DNA of 64,000 nucleotides. It comes from Megasphaera hominis. GTDB lineage: Bacteria; Bacillota; Negativicutes; Veillonellales; Megasphaeraceae. The DNA lies in assembly GCF_014269395.1 (NCBI RefSeq), contig NZ_JACOGK010000009.1, forward strand, positions 1-64,000, given 5' to 3'. Each line of letters starts with the position of its first letter. Position 1 is the stretch's first letter. The notes under the pieces were generated by a model. That model saw nothing but the letters and a program-made list of their open reading frames with translations, was not told where the DNA came from and searched no databases. The position numbers and the translations under genes are program-made. Of this stretch, positions 44,280 to 53,039 are shown one piece after another.

Positions 44280-46391
44280 GTGGAATATACAGATCCTCAG
44301 AATTTTCTTAACCGCGAATGCACGTGGGTGAAATTTAATGAACGGGTATTGCGTGAATCGACGGTACCGTCGAATCCGCTCCTGGAACAGCTGAACTTTA
44401 TTGCCATCAGTGCTTCCAATTTAGATGAATTTTTTATGATCCGCGTAGCCGGTGTTAAACACCTTGTCGAAAGTGAACTGGATCATCACGATATTGCCGG
44501 TATGACGCCGCAGGAACAGTTCGATGCAATCGAAACGATGGTACATGAACAAGTACACCAGCAGTATACGTATCTGCAGAGCCTGCGCCAGCGTCTGGCT
44601 AGTGAAGGCCTGCGTTTTGTTACGCCGGAAGAGCTGAATGAAGAAGAGTTTATGTGGCTTGAAAGCTACTTTGAACGGGAAATTTACCCGGTCGTCACGC
44701 CTATGGCTGTCGATCCGAGCCATCCCTTTCCCTTCCTCAGCAGCCTGAGCCTTAACCTGGCTGTTCTCCTGCGCCGCCGCGAAGGGGATGACAGCGTAAA
44801 GACAGCTATCCTGCCGGTGCCGTCGCCTGTACTGGACCGCATCATCGCCGTACCTGTGCAGGATGGCACACGGGAAAAGCGCTTCCTCTTTTTGGAAGAC
44901 ATCCTCAGCACCTTTGCCGAACGGTTTTTCCTGGGTTGCGAGATCCTGGAGACGACGCCTTTCCGCGTAACTCGTGATGCAGATTTGGACATCGATGACG
45001 ACGCAGAAGATCTGCTGGCCGAAGTAGTCAAGTCTTTGAAAAAGCGCAGAAAAGGCGCCGCTGTCCGCCTGGAACTGCATGAAGCAGCAAGCCGTATGGT
45101 ACGGAGCCTCCTCATGACAGAGTTGCAGCTCGAAGAAAAGGACGTTTATACCATTCCCGGCCCGTTAGATCTGAAGGTCTTTTTCTCTTTTACGGGCATT
45201 AAAGGGTATGATTATCTGCGTTATCCGCCGGCCTTCCCTCAGCCGTCATGGGAGCTGGGCAAATCAGAGGCACCGGATCTGTGGAGTGCCATTGCAGAAA
45301 ATGATATTATGGTACACCATCCGTACGAAACCTTTGATACGGTAGAAGAATTTATCCGTCAGGCTGCAACGGACCCGAATGTCCTGGCTATTAAACAGAC
45401 CTTATACCGTGTAAGCAGTAAGTCCCTGATTATTGCCGCTCTGGCCCAGGCTGCGGAAAACGGCAAGCAGGTCACGGTTCTCATGGAAGTGAAGGCCCGC
45501 TTTGATGAAGAAAACAACATTCACATGGCGGCCAAGCTGGAAAAAGCCGGCTGCCACGTTATCTATGGTATTATGGGCCTGAAGACCCATTCGAAGATTA
45601 CCCTCGTTGTACGCCGCGAAGAAGACGGCATCCGCCGTTACGTCCATTTGGCAACAGGCAACTATAACGGTAAGACCGCCCGTATCTATACAGACGTAGG
45701 CGTTTTTACAGCGAATACGCTCATCGGCGTGGACGCATCGGCTTTCTTCAATCTCCTGTCAGGATATTCCGATTCACCCCAATGGAATAAGCTCGCCGTG
45801 GCGCCTATTAACCTGCGCGAACGGATTTATGAAGAAATTGATCGGGAAATCGCCTGGGCCAAAGCCGGAAAAAAGGCTTCCATTACAGCTAAGATGAACT
45901 CCCTCCTCGATAAGGAAGTCATTGCCAAGCTCTATGAAGCGTCTCAGGCCGGTGTTCATATCCGCCTGATTGTGCGTGGCATTTGTGTCCTCCGTCCCGG
46001 CGTGCCAGGGCTGAGTGAAAATATTGAAGTCCATAGCGTCGTCGGCCGTTACCTAGAACACAGCCGTCTCTTCTGCTTCCACAATAACGGCAAGGAAGAC
46101 GTCTTCATTTCTTCGGCAGACTGGATGCCCCGTAACCTGAATGAACGGGTAGAGCTTATGATTCCTATCGAATATAAGCCCCATAAGGAACGGATCAAGA
46201 AAATTCTGTCGTTGTATTTCAAGGATAACGTCAAGGCCTATGCCATGAACAGTGACGGCACCTACCGGTATTTCTCGGACAGCCGCCAGGGCGAAGCCAT
46301 TCACTCACAAAAGCAGCTGCAGGAAATGGCCGAAGCCCATACGCGGGAACTGCGCGAACTGGGCCTGAAAAGACAAATAAAGGGCCTCTAA
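44280..46391 (+). CDS. ppk: Polyphosphate kinase
   Basis: A 703-residue PPK1 that polymerises ATP gamma-phosphate reversibly. It has the N-terminal FLNRECTWVKFNERVL, the conserved TPMAVDPSHPFPFL, the histidine-bearing GLKTHSKITLVVRRE and the second catalytic region RYVHLATGNYNGKTARIYTD, ending with DWMPRNLNERVELM. It starts at a GTG three bases after the Ppx-like gene, so both are probably co-translated. Confidence 0.96.
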   Translation: MEYTDPQNFLNRECTWVKFNERVLRESTVPSNPLLEQLNFIAISASNLDEFFMIRVAGVKHLVESELDHHDIAGMTPQEQFDAIETMVHEQVHQQYTYLQSLRQRLASEGLRFVTPEELNEEEFMWLESYFEREIYPVVTPMAVDPSHPFPFLSSLSLNLAVLLRRREGDDSVKTAILPVPSPVLDRIIAVPVQDGTREKRFLFLEDILSTFAERFFLGCEILETTPFRVTRDADLDIDDDAEDLLAEVVKSLKKRRKGAAVRLELHEAASRMVRSLLMTELQLEEKDVYTIPGPLDLKVFFSFTGIKGYDYLRYPPAFPQPSWELGKSEAPDLWSAIAENDIMVHHPYETFDTVEEFIRQAATDPNVLAIKQTLYRVSSKSLIIAALAQAAENGKQVTVLMEVKARFDEENNIHMAAKLEKAGCHVIYGIMGLKTHSKITLVVRREEDGIRRYVHLATGNYNGKTARIYTDVGVFTANTLIGVDASAFFNLLSGYSDSPQWNKLAVAPINLRERIYEEIDREIAWAKAGKKASITAKMNSLLDKEVIAKLYEASQAGVHIRLIVRGICVLRPGVPGLSENIEVHSVVGRYLEHSRLFCFHNNGKEDVFISSADWMPRNLNERVELMIPIEYKPHKERIKKILSLYFKDNVKAYAMNSDGTYRYFSDSRQGEAIHSQKQLQEMAEAHTRELRELGLKRQIKGL

Positions 46392-46425
46392 ACGGTCTAA
46401 ATGTTACAATTTTGACACAAATCCT

Positions 46426-46446
46426 GCCTAAAATAGGCCTTGTTTT
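46426..46446 (+). terminator. Weak hairpin after ppk
   Basis: GCCTA-AAA-TAGGC with a broken T-run (CTTGTTTT). The T-run overlaps the -35 box of the next gene. Confidence 0.4.
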
Positions 46447-46473
46447 GACATTCACTCCCACTTCTGATAAAAT
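46445..46473 (+). promoter_or_regulatory. Promoter of the 3D-domain protein gene
   Basis: Consensus TTGACA (46445-46450), exactly 17 bp, TAAAAT (46468-46473), 40 bp before the start codon. Confidence 0.85.
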
Positions 46474-46512
46474 CGAGGGATAAGGTGTTTGGTCAGAATA
46501 AGGAGGAATGGC

Positions 46513-47490
46513 ATGGGAAAACGCATATCCCGGCGCATAACGAGCATGTATGTGACCTTGATCGTACTGCTCGTAGCTGTCTCCCTGGCAGGCTTCGTCG
46601 ATCGCGGCAAGTCTGTCACGATTGATGCGGATGGTCATGCGCAGACTGTATATACGCACGCTGTGAACGCCAAAGCGCTCATGCGGGAAAATAATATTAC
46701 TCTCGGGCCGGACGATGAAGTCGTCTTGTCCACAGAAAAGCTGCAGGATGGCACGCTGGCCATAGTACGCCGTGCTGTGCCTGTAACGATTGAATTCCGG
46801 AATCAAAAGAAAACCCTTGCGACAGCTAAACAGACTGTAGGTGAAGCTGTTGTACAGGCCGGGTATGATGCAGAAAACTACCGGGCCTACGGTGATGTCA
46901 AGGCGCCGGTCAAGTCCGGCATGACCATTAAGGTCGGTGCTTTGTCGCGTAAGGAAATTACAGAAGATGAAGTCGTTCCCTTCGCAATCGAAAGTATTCC
47001 GGACGAAACGCTGGGCCAAGGAGAAGAAAAGGTCCTCCAAGAAGGGGTTAACGGCCGGAAGACCGTCAAGACCAACCTCGTCAGCCTGGACGGACAGGTC
47101 ATTGGCAAGGAACCCATCTCGACGACCCTCGTCACAGAAATGCAGCCTCTCATCCGCCACGTAGGCACGAAGGAAACGGTAGAAATCAACACGGGCACCA
47201 TTTCCAAATACAAAGCCGTCTATACCATGGTGGCTACAGCGTATTTGCCAACCGATGGCGATGGCCGGGGCATTACGAAGATGGGAACGCGCGCCCGCTA
47301 CGGCGAAATTGCCGTCGATCCGAACGTCATTCCCCTCGGTACGACCGTTTACATTCCCGGCTACGGTGTGGCCCGGGCAGAAGATACAGGCAGTGATATC
47401 TTAGGTAACCGCGTCGATCTGTGCATGCTCGACTATAACCAGTGCATGCAATTCGGCCGCAAAACCGTTCTCGTCTACATCCTCGAATGA
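46513..47490 (+). CDS. G5/3D-domain cell-wall protein (YabE/Rpf-like)
   Basis: A 325-residue exported protein: one N-terminal helix (YVTLIVLLVAVSLAGFV), two DUF348-type modules (SVTIDADGHAQTVYTHAVNA; VTIEFRNQKKTLATAKQT), a G5 domain (around PFAIESIPDETLGQGEEKVL) and a C-terminal 3D domain with its three aspartates (IAVDPNVIPLGT, AEDTGSDI, NRVDLCMLD). 3D domains resemble MltA lytic transglycosylases, so peptidoglycan cleavage is likely. AAGGAGGAA precedes ATG 46513. Confidence 0.9.
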   Translation: MGKRISRRITSMYVTLIVLLVAVSLAGFVDRGKSVTIDADGHAQTVYTHAVNAKALMRENNITLGPDDEVVLSTEKLQDGTLAIVRRAVPVTIEFRNQKKTLATAKQTVGEAVVQAGYDAENYRAYGDVKAPVKSGMTIKVGALSRKEITEDEVVPFAIESIPDETLGQGEEKVLQEGVNGRKTVKTNLVSLDGQVIGKEPISTTLVTEMQPLIRHVGTKETVEINTGTISKYKAVYTMVATAYLPTDGDGRGITKMGTRARYGEIAVDPNVIPLGTTVYIPGYGVARAEDTGSDILGNRVDLCMLDYNQCMQFGRKTVLVYILE

Positions 47491-47498
47491 TGATACAC

Positions 47499-47533
47499 AA
47501 AAAGAGCAGTCCAAAAAGGGACTGCTCTTTTTT
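47499..47533. terminator. Bidirectional terminator, 3D gene / FMN reductase gene
   Basis: AAAAAGAGCAGTCC pairs with GGACTGCTCTTTTT across a short A-rich loop; it is strong on both strands. Confidence 0.92.
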
Positions 47534-47563
47534 GTTACAGAACTATACCACAAGGCCGGCTCA

Positions 47564-48208
47564 TCACATGTCCCGCCGTACGAAATTCGTGAAGATGCCT
47601 TTTTCTTCCTGCGGATAGGGAATACCGGCTTTTTTTCCGGCCTCGATGGCCCGGACAAGCCAGATCATGTTGCGGGCCAGGTTGCGCATGGTCTGGAGGC
47701 CTTCCTGGTCCTGTGGCGCATCGGCGGAGTCGTAGCCGTGGACCATATTCCAATAGGTCGAACCGACGACGGGCATGGCGGTCAGGCCGAAATATTTGTT
47801 CAGCCCATCGAGCGCCGCCGTCGTGCCGCCCCGGCGCCCAACAGCAATGGCTGCGGCGGGTTTGAAGCGGAACGGCTCGTAGTCCTTGGGGAAGCGGCTG
47901 AAGAAGGCCCGGTCCATGAAAGAGTAGATACGGCCGCTGGGATGGGCGAAATAGACAGGCGATGCAAAGATGAAGGCGTCGGCAGTTTTCGCCTTTTCTA
48001 CGAACTTGTTGACGCCGTCGTCTTTGATGACGCAGCCGTCATGGGTCTGGCAATAGCCGCACTGGAGACAATCCCGCAAAGGCTGGGCGCCAGTCTGGAA
48101 GACTTCCGTTTCCACACCTTCGGCGTCAAAGATATGGATCATTTCCTCAATAGCCCGCATGGTCGTGCCATGGACGTGGCTGCTGCCGTTTAAGAATAAT
48201 ACGTTCAT
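47564..48208 (-). CDS. Flavodoxin-fold NAD(P)H-dependent FMN reductase
   Basis: A 214-residue protein with the FMN phosphate loop LNGSSHVHGTT, a CLQCGYCQTHDGC cysteine cluster and SPVYFAHPSGRIYSFMDR. This is the iron-sulfur flavoprotein/FMN-reductase branch of the flavodoxin superfamily. It shares the minus strand with an aldo/keto reductase 11 bp upstream, so the two are probably one transcript under the adjacent LysR protein. Confidence 0.88.
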   Translation of the reverse strand: MNVLFLNGSSHVHGTTMRAIEEMIHIFDAEGVETEVFQTGAQPLRDCLQCGYCQTHDGCVIKDDGVNKFVEKAKTADAFIFASPVYFAHPSGRIYSFMDRAFFSRFPKDYEPFRFKPAAAIAVGRRGGTTAALDGLNKYFGLTAMPVVGSTYWNMVHGYDSADAPQDQEGLQTMRNLARNMIWLVRAIEAGKKAGIPYPQEEKGIFTNFVRRDM

Positions 48209-48219
48209 AGCATTTCCTC

Positions 48220-49212
48220 CTAGTATAGTCCGGTCTTTACGTGCGGTACATAAGGCGCTTCGAGAGAGGCGATTTCGTCTGCGTCGAGCCTGATATCCAA
48301 GGCGCTGACGGCTTCTTCGATGTGGGCGACGCTGGTACAGCCGACGATGGGCGCTGTGATGCAGGGCTTAGAGAGCATCCACGCCAGGGATTCCTGAGCC
48401 ATAGAGCGGCCGTGGGCCTTGGCTACGTGTTCCAGGTTGTCGACGACGACCTTATCCTGCACATCCGTCGCACTCCAGACCATAGGCGAAACTTCGTCGA
48501 TTTTTGTCCGGCTCGTGACGGTGCCCCAGGGATGGGCGCAGCGGCCGGCAGCCAGGGGACTCCAGGGCACGACAGCCAGCTTCCGGTCCTGGCACAGAGG
48601 CAGAATTTCCCGTTCTTCTTCGCGGTAGATGAGATTATACTGCGGCTGGAGCGACGCAAATTTCGTCCAATTGTGGACTTCGGCTATATTCTGGAGCCGT
48701 TCGAGCTGCCAGGCGAAGATGGTTGACGCGCCGATGTAGCGGGCCTTGCCGCTTTTGACGACGTCGTGGAGGGCTTCCATGATTTCTTCCATGGGCGTGT
48801 TCGGGTCGAGGCGGTGAATCTGATAGACATCGACGTAATCGAGACCTAAGCGTTCCAGGCTGTGGTCGATTTCGGCCATGATATTCTTCCGCGACAGGCC
48901 GCCGCCGTTGGGATGACCGGGACGCATGTCGAAGTTGACCTTCGTAGCGACGACAATTTCATCGCGGTCGAGACCGAACTCCCGGATATAGCGGCCCGTG
49001 TTTTCTTCACTCGAACCCATTTGGTAGACGTTAGCCGTATCAAAGTAATTGATGCCCAGCTCGATAGCCCGGCGGAAGATCGGTTTCCCTGCTTCATAGT
49101 CAAGGGCCCACGGGAAGACCCCGTTTTCCTTGCCTGGCTTGCCAAAGCTCATCATACCGAGACAAATACGGGACACATCCATACCAGTATTGCCGAATTT
49201 TACATATTCCAT
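48220..49212 (-). CDS. Aldo/keto reductase
   Basis: A 330-residue NADPH-dependent oxidoreductase. It has ISRICLGMMSFG-type N-terminal sequence, YFDTANVYQMGSSEE, catalytic Lys in VVATKVNFD, YVDVYQIHRLDPN and the C-terminal cofactor region ITAPIVGCTSVAHIEEAV. The start at 49212 has AAGGAG nine bases upstream; the longer frame to 49266 is rejected. It is divergent from lysR and lies behind a LysR-type dyad. The substrate is unknown, with detoxification of carbonyls likely. Confidence 0.92.
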   Translation of the reverse strand: MEYVKFGNTGMDVSRICLGMMSFGKPGKENGVFPWALDYEAGKPIFRRAIELGINYFDTANVYQMGSSEENTGRYIREFGLDRDEIVVATKVNFDMRPGHPNGGGLSRKNIMAEIDHSLERLGLDYVDVYQIHRLDPNTPMEEIMEALHDVVKSGKARYIGASTIFAWQLERLQNIAEVHNWTKFASLQPQYNLIYREEEREILPLCQDRKLAVVPWSPLAAGRCAHPWGTVTSRTKIDEVSPMVWSATDVQDKVVVDNLEHVAKAHGRSMAQESLAWMLSKPCITAPIVGCTSVAHIEEAVSALDIRLDADEIASLEAPYVPHVKTGLY

Positions 49213-49251
49213 TTTCTTTTTCTCCTTTTTTAGGTCCGCTCTCTCAGGACC

Positions 49252-49280
49252 AATATAGCTTGTCAAGTATGCTCATCCAA
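49252..49280 (-). promoter_or_regulatory. Promoter of the aldo/keto reductase unit
   Basis: On the minus strand TTGGAT (plus 49275-49280), 17 bp, TATATT (plus 49252-49257). It overlaps the LysR dyad. Confidence 0.6.
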
Positions 49281-49294
49281 GCTACAATGAGCAC
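49256..49294. promoter_or_regulatory. LysR-type operator
   Basis: TAGCTTG-N15-CAAGCTA is a perfect 7-bp dyad. It is interleaved with ATGCTCAT (49269-49276) and ATGAGCAC (49287-49294), matching 7 of 8 bases. Both overlap the divergent promoters, the normal LysR arrangement. Confidence 0.6.
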
Positions 49295-49322
49295 ATATAA
49301 TAAAGCAGTGAGGTGAAGCACC

Positions 49323-50210
49323 ATGAACACACGGCAAATGGCGTATATTATTGAGCTGGCCCAGACGGAAAATTTCAACAGAGCTGCCGAAAACCTTTAC
49401 ATTTCCCAGCCGACTCTGACGTATCAGATCAAACTCGTCGAGGGGGAAATCGGCTTTCGCATTTTCGACCGCTCCGGCCGGGGCGCTACGCTCACGCCGG
49501 CTGGGGAGCAGTTCGTGACGACGCTTAGAAATATCATGACAGAGCTATCCATGGCTATCGAGCAGGGCCAAAATTTTGCCAGCCAATACCAGGAAAATAT
49601 CCGCATCGTCGTGCCTATCCGCTCGGCCATCTATTTCCTGCCCGACGCCATTGCGCGCTTTGAGGCAGAGCAGCCGGGGCTATCTGTGACGCCGGGGTTT
49701 GACTGGCACCACGGCCTCGACGCCTTCCTCAAGGGGGAGTACGATATGTGCTTTGCCTTTCAGGGCGACGTGCGCCATGTGCCGGATATTGAGCTGCATC
49801 CTTTGTTCGATAGCAGAATCTATCTCGTCACACGGACCGATGACCCGTTGGCTCAAAAGGATATCATCCATACAGAAGACCTGAATGGCCACACCCTCAT
49901 GGTGGGCGGCCCGTCCCAGGAGCCGCTGCGCATCGTCCAGCGCCGGGTCATCGCCGAGACAAACTGCCATTATTTCAACAGCGAAAGCCACGACATGTCC
50001 CTTACCTACGTCGCTGCCAAACGGGGCATCGTCCTCTCACCGGGCTTTCTCAACGATCACACAGGAGCCTTTGCCTGGACGCCCTTTGCCTGCGAGGAGA
50101 CCATCCCCTGCGTCGTCTGTACGCACAAGGAGGACCACCGGGAAAGCATCCACCAATTCCTGTCCCTCCTGCGCTCCCTATACGCTGCCAGGCCGGATTT
50201 TCCCTGCTGA
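49323..50210 (+). CDS. LysR-family transcriptional regulator
   Basis: A 295-residue regulator with the N-terminal winged helix (MAYIIELAQTENFNRAAENLYISQPTLTYQIK) and a periplasmic-binding-like effector domain. It probably activates the divergent aldo/keto reductase and FMN reductase genes through the dyad at 49256-49284. It is convergent with the flavodoxin gene (7-bp gap). The effector is unknown. Confidence 0.92.
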   Translation: MNTRQMAYIIELAQTENFNRAAENLYISQPTLTYQIKLVEGEIGFRIFDRSGRGATLTPAGEQFVTTLRNIMTELSMAIEQGQNFASQYQENIRIVVPIRSAIYFLPDAIARFEAEQPGLSVTPGFDWHHGLDAFLKGEYDMCFAFQGDVRHVPDIELHPLFDSRIYLVTRTDDPLAQKDIIHTEDLNGHTLMVGGPSQEPLRIVQRRVIAETNCHYFNSESHDMSLTYVAAKRGIVLSPGFLNDHTGAFAWTPFACEETIPCVVCTHKEDHRESIHQFLSLLRSLYAARPDFPC

Positions 50211-50217
50211 GATGGCG

Positions 50218-50739
50218 CTATGAGTCACTGATTTCCTTGCCCCAGGCCTGAATCCGTCCCTTTTCCTGTTCTACGTCTGCGCCATGGACTGCCAGACCAT
50301 CGACGACGCTTGCGCCAGGGCAGGATTGTTGCAAGTCCCGCATGACGTGGCCCAGGCCGGAGCCTTCGTGGGTCATTAGGACATACACGTCCTTGCCGGA
50401 AAGATCCAGCGCTTCCAGCTGTGTAAAGACGAACATCGGAAAAGTTCCCCACCAGCAGGGACCGGCGACGATAATCCGCTCATAAGCCGCTACGTCCGTA
50501 AGCATTTTCGTAAGGCCAGGACGAGCCTGGTCCTTTTCTTCCGCCAGGGCCTCTTGTGTACACGTCGTGTAATCCTTGCTATAGGCACGCAACGGTTCCA
50601 GTGGGAAGACATCTGCGCCTGTAGCTTCCTCGAGATACGTGACCGCCTTTGCCGTCTGGCCTACAGGTAAGGAAACGATTTGGCCGTTTACGTAATTTTC
50701 CCCGGCCCGGGAGTAATAGATGATCAAAGTCTTTGCCAT
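50218..50739 (-). CDS. Flavodoxin-like protein
   Basis: A 173-residue flavodoxin with the phosphate loop YYSRAGENY and AGPCWWGTFPMFVFTQLEALDL; it lacks the extra cysteines of the neighbouring FMN reductase. It resembles the short flavodoxins that act beside aldo/keto reductases in LysR islands. AAGGAGGT precedes the ATG. Confidence 0.88.
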   Translation of the reverse strand: MAKTLIIYYSRAGENYVNGQIVSLPVGQTAKAVTYLEEATGADVFPLEPLRAYSKDYTTCTQEALAEEKDQARPGLTKMLTDVAAYERIIVAGPCWWGTFPMFVFTQLEALDLSGKDVYVLMTHEGSGLGHVMRDLQQSCPGASVVDGLAVHGADVEQEKGRIQAWGKEISDS

Positions 50740-51075
50740 AAGTGATACCTCCTTTGTACACGTCCATTGTACGTGAGAAATGGCGAATAATCCAATTAAA
50801 ATAGCGTATTATCGATTGAAAAATTAAATTACACAATATAAAATAATGAAATCAGGTTCCCATCAGAGCCCGGCCTTTTTTCGTCATGGCTCATATCTGA
50901 TATATTGACGGCTGTCGACGCTACTTAGCGATGGAACGGGATAGTGTCCCAACGTGCTGGAAGGGCGAACCTCTGCGCAGCCTGATGCGGTCTGTCCCTG
51001 AGAGGCTTATTTGTGAATCATGTGGGACGGCCCTGGTCACTGTCTGTTATTATAGGTTTATAAAGAGGAGCGCAG
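50740..51075. other. 336-bp noncoding gap with local hairpins
   Basis: No credible gene. The AT-rich part (50760-50860) should hold the flavodoxin promoter. From 50907 it becomes GC-richer with dyads: GGCTG/CAGCC (50910-50914, 50978-50982), CGCTA/TAGCG, GGGA/TCCC, CGCA/TGCG and CCTCT/AGAGG. A weak TTTTCG-N17-TATATT precedes it at 50878-50906. It could be a structured RNA, but no known family was recognised. Confidence 0.35.
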
Positions 51076-51109
51076 AAAAAAAAGAGGCCCTGTTTGGACA
51101 GGACCTCTT
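51076..51109 (-). terminator. Terminator of the MobA-like gene
   Basis: On the minus strand AAGAGGTCCTG and CAGGGCCTCTT pair with one G-T wobble and are followed by eight T. Confidence 0.88.
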
Positions 51110-51127
51110 ACATGTGCGAGCAGGTTG

Positions 51128-51790
51128 TTATTTGGCTGCTTCGGCAACGGGAACGAATACTTCCGGTTCCTTGCGGCGCAGTTCTTCGTATTTTTCTTCG
51201 GCAGCTTTTAAATCGTCTGTAGAGTGGACGTTGAAGAAAATAGCGTCTTCTTCCTTATCCTTACGGACGGCGACTTGAACCAGGTCGATCTGTGGGAAGA
51301 ACGAGTGGAGGAGATGTTCTCCTTCATCAATCTTTTCACGCATGAGCGGTAAAACGCGGCGGTTATAGACGGCGTGGAGACAGATGTCTGTTCCATCCTG
51401 TACCGGTACGACGACGTCAGCCATTTGGATATGGTAGGCCATCTTGTTGATCATAGGAATGGAAATAAAAGGCATGTTAACGCCGATAACGAAGATGTTT
51501 TCCGCATCGGTATACTGGAAGGCCGTAGCTACAGCACCGAGTGTCTGGGCTCCCTTATAGGCTTCTTCTACGATAAACATATCCTTAGCTGCCGGCAAGG
51601 CGCTGAGCTGTTTCTTGTCATCGGTTACGACGATTGGCGATTTATCGAAGGTAAAGTTCAAAATCGTGTGAATCGTTTCAAGCAGCGTACCGCCTTCGAA
51701 TTCGACGAGGGCTTTGCCGTTATAGCCGACGCCGGAGTCTTCCCCGCCAGCCAGGATGACCGGCTGGAGTTTGTCTAAATATTCATACAT
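51128..51790 (-). CDS. MobA-like nucleotidyltransferase fold protein, degenerate
   Basis: A 220-residue protein with the GT-A/MobA Rossmann start VILAGGEDSGVGYNGKAL. The normal GGxSxRxGxxKA lacks its arginine, and the metal-binding Asp of DxPF is Asn105 (VIGVNMPFIS). The C-terminus is Glu/Lys-rich. Nucleotidyl transfer to molybdopterin is therefore doubtful, and a binding or regulatory role is possible. No molybdenum genes lie nearby. ATG 51790 has GAGGAGG upstream; a longer frame to 51892 is unsupported. Confidence 0.7.
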   Translation of the reverse strand: MYEYLDKLQPVILAGGEDSGVGYNGKALVEFEGGTLLETIHTILNFTFDKSPIVVTDDKKQLSALPAAKDMFIVEEAYKGAQTLGAVATAFQYTDAENIFVIGVNMPFISIPMINKMAYHIQMADVVVPVQDGTDICLHAVYNRRVLPLMREKIDEGEHLLHSFFPQIDLVQVAVRKDKEEDAIFFNVHSTDDLKAAEEKYEELRRKEPEVFVPVAEAAK

Positions 51791-51935
51791 ACGAATTCCT
51801 CCTCTTGATGCAGACCGGTCACAAGGGCCGCCCGTACATACAGTTACTTTAAACTGTTCCTTAAAATTACTTTTATCATAACATAAATGCAATTATTAAT
51901 CCATAAAAGCTTCTATTTTTTCTTTCTCTACATAG

Positions 51936-51980
51936 ATATGCCCGCGAGCTATGAGCCGCTTTGAGGCATATGTTTGCCTC
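51936..51980. other. Mutually exclusive hairpins upstream of rpsB
   Basis: ATATGCC (51936-51942) can pair with GGCATAT (51965-51971); alternatively GAGGCA (51963-51968) pairs with TGCCTC (51975-51980). This lies in the 354-bp gap between the MobA-like gene and rpsB, upstream of the rpsB promoter. Confidence 0.35.
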
Positions 51981-52005
51981 ACTGGAAAGAAAGAGAAAAA
52001 AGGCC

Positions 52006-52034
52006 TTGTCTGTCAATTGCTCTTATGCTATAAT
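52006..52034 (+). promoter_or_regulatory. Promoter of rpsB-tsf
   Basis: TTGTCT (52006-52011), 17 bp, consensus TATAAT (52029-52034). Confidence 0.8.
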
Positions 52035-52044
52035 GTTAAAGGTT

Positions 52045-52144
52045 TAAATTACACACGCACCGTCGAGCTTGCAGCTGTGCCGTTTGCGCGGTTTTAGCAA
52101 GTGATGACCGGGCGGAGGTCCAAAAAACAGGAGGAATTACAATT
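52045..52144 (+). promoter_or_regulatory. Structured rpsB leader
   Basis: A GC-rich 100-nt 5' leader with CTTGC...GCAAG enclosing CCG/CGG, then GACCGGGCGGAGGTCC before AGGAGGAAT. rpsB leaders often bind S2 for autoregulation; that function is inferred from position. Confidence 0.45.
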
Positions 52145-52882
52145 ATGGCAGTAGTATCTATGAAACAATTATTGGAAGCAGGCGTACATTTCGGTCACCA
52201 GACCCGTCGTTGGAACCCTAAGATGGCTCGTTTCATCTTCACGGAACGTAACGGCATCTACATCATCGACCTGCAGAAGACGGTTAAGAAAGTTGACGAA
52301 GCGTATAACTTCGCCCGCGATCTCGCTGCTGAAGGCGGCAAAATTCTCTTCGTAGGCACGAAGAAACAGGCTCAGGAATCCATTAAGAGCGAAGCTGAAC
52401 GTTGCAACCAGTACTTCGTAAACGAACGTTGGCTCGGCGGCATGCTCACCAACTTCCAGACCATTGAAAAACGTGTAAAACGCCTGAAAGCTTTGGAAAA
52501 ACAGGCTGAAGACGGCACATTCGAATTGTTGCCGAAGAAGGAAGTAACCCTTCTCAAACACGAAATGGAAAAACTGCAGAAATACCTCGGCGGTATCAAA
52601 GACATGAAGAAGCTCCCGGATGCTCTCTTCATCATCGATCCGAAGAAGGAAGAAATTGCTGTTAAAGAAGCTCGCAAACTGAACATCCCCATTATCGCTA
52701 CGGTTGATACCAACTGCGATCCCGATGTTATCGACTACCCGATCCCGGCTAACGATGACGCTATCCGCGCCGTTAAGCTCCTTACAGGCAAAATTGCTGA
52801 CGCTGTTCTCGAAGGCAACCAGGGCGAACAGACTGAAGAAGCTGCACCGGCTGAAGAAGCTACGGAAGCAGCAGCTGAATAA
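52145..52882 (+). CDS. rpsB: 30S ribosomal protein S2
   Basis: A 245-residue uS2 ([81 protein letters not shown]). The C-terminal tail is Glu/Ala-rich ([18 protein letters not shown]). It is followed by a hairpin and then tsf. Confidence 0.98.
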   Translation: MAVVSMKQLLEAGVHFGHQTRRWNPKMARFIFTERNGIYIIDLQKTVKKVDEAYNFARDLAAEGGKILFVGTKKQAQESIKSEAERCNQYFVNERWLGGMLTNFQTIEKRVKRLKALEKQAEDGTFELLPKKEVTLLKHEMEKLQKYLGGIKDMKKLPDALFIIDPKKEEIAVKEARKLNIPIIATVDTNCDPDVIDYPIPANDDAIRAVKLLTGKIADAVLEGNQGEQTEEAAPAEEATEAAAE

Positions 52883-52915
52883 TCTGCAGCTCCTTGAGAA
52901 TTAAATGATAAGCGT

Positions 52916-52948
52916 AAAGGTAAGGAGTGTCACTCATTCCTTACCTTT
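52916..52948 (+). terminator. Hairpin between rpsB and tsf
   Basis: AAAGGTAAGGA pairs with TCCTTACCTTT (11 bp). A weak T-run suggests partial readthrough that tunes S2 against EF-Ts. Confidence 0.75.
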
Positions 52949-53039
52949 ATTAGACTATAGGGCCATACAGACGGGCCCAATGAAACAGGCTATTAAAAAC
53001 TTTATTGTATAATACAGTTAATTTTAGGAGGAATTTGTA

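Noticed and set aside
50931..51278. 115-codon plus-strand frame in the flavodoxin-MobA gap
   Set aside because: It runs into the antisense of the MobA-like gene, has no ribosome site and its composition is atypical.
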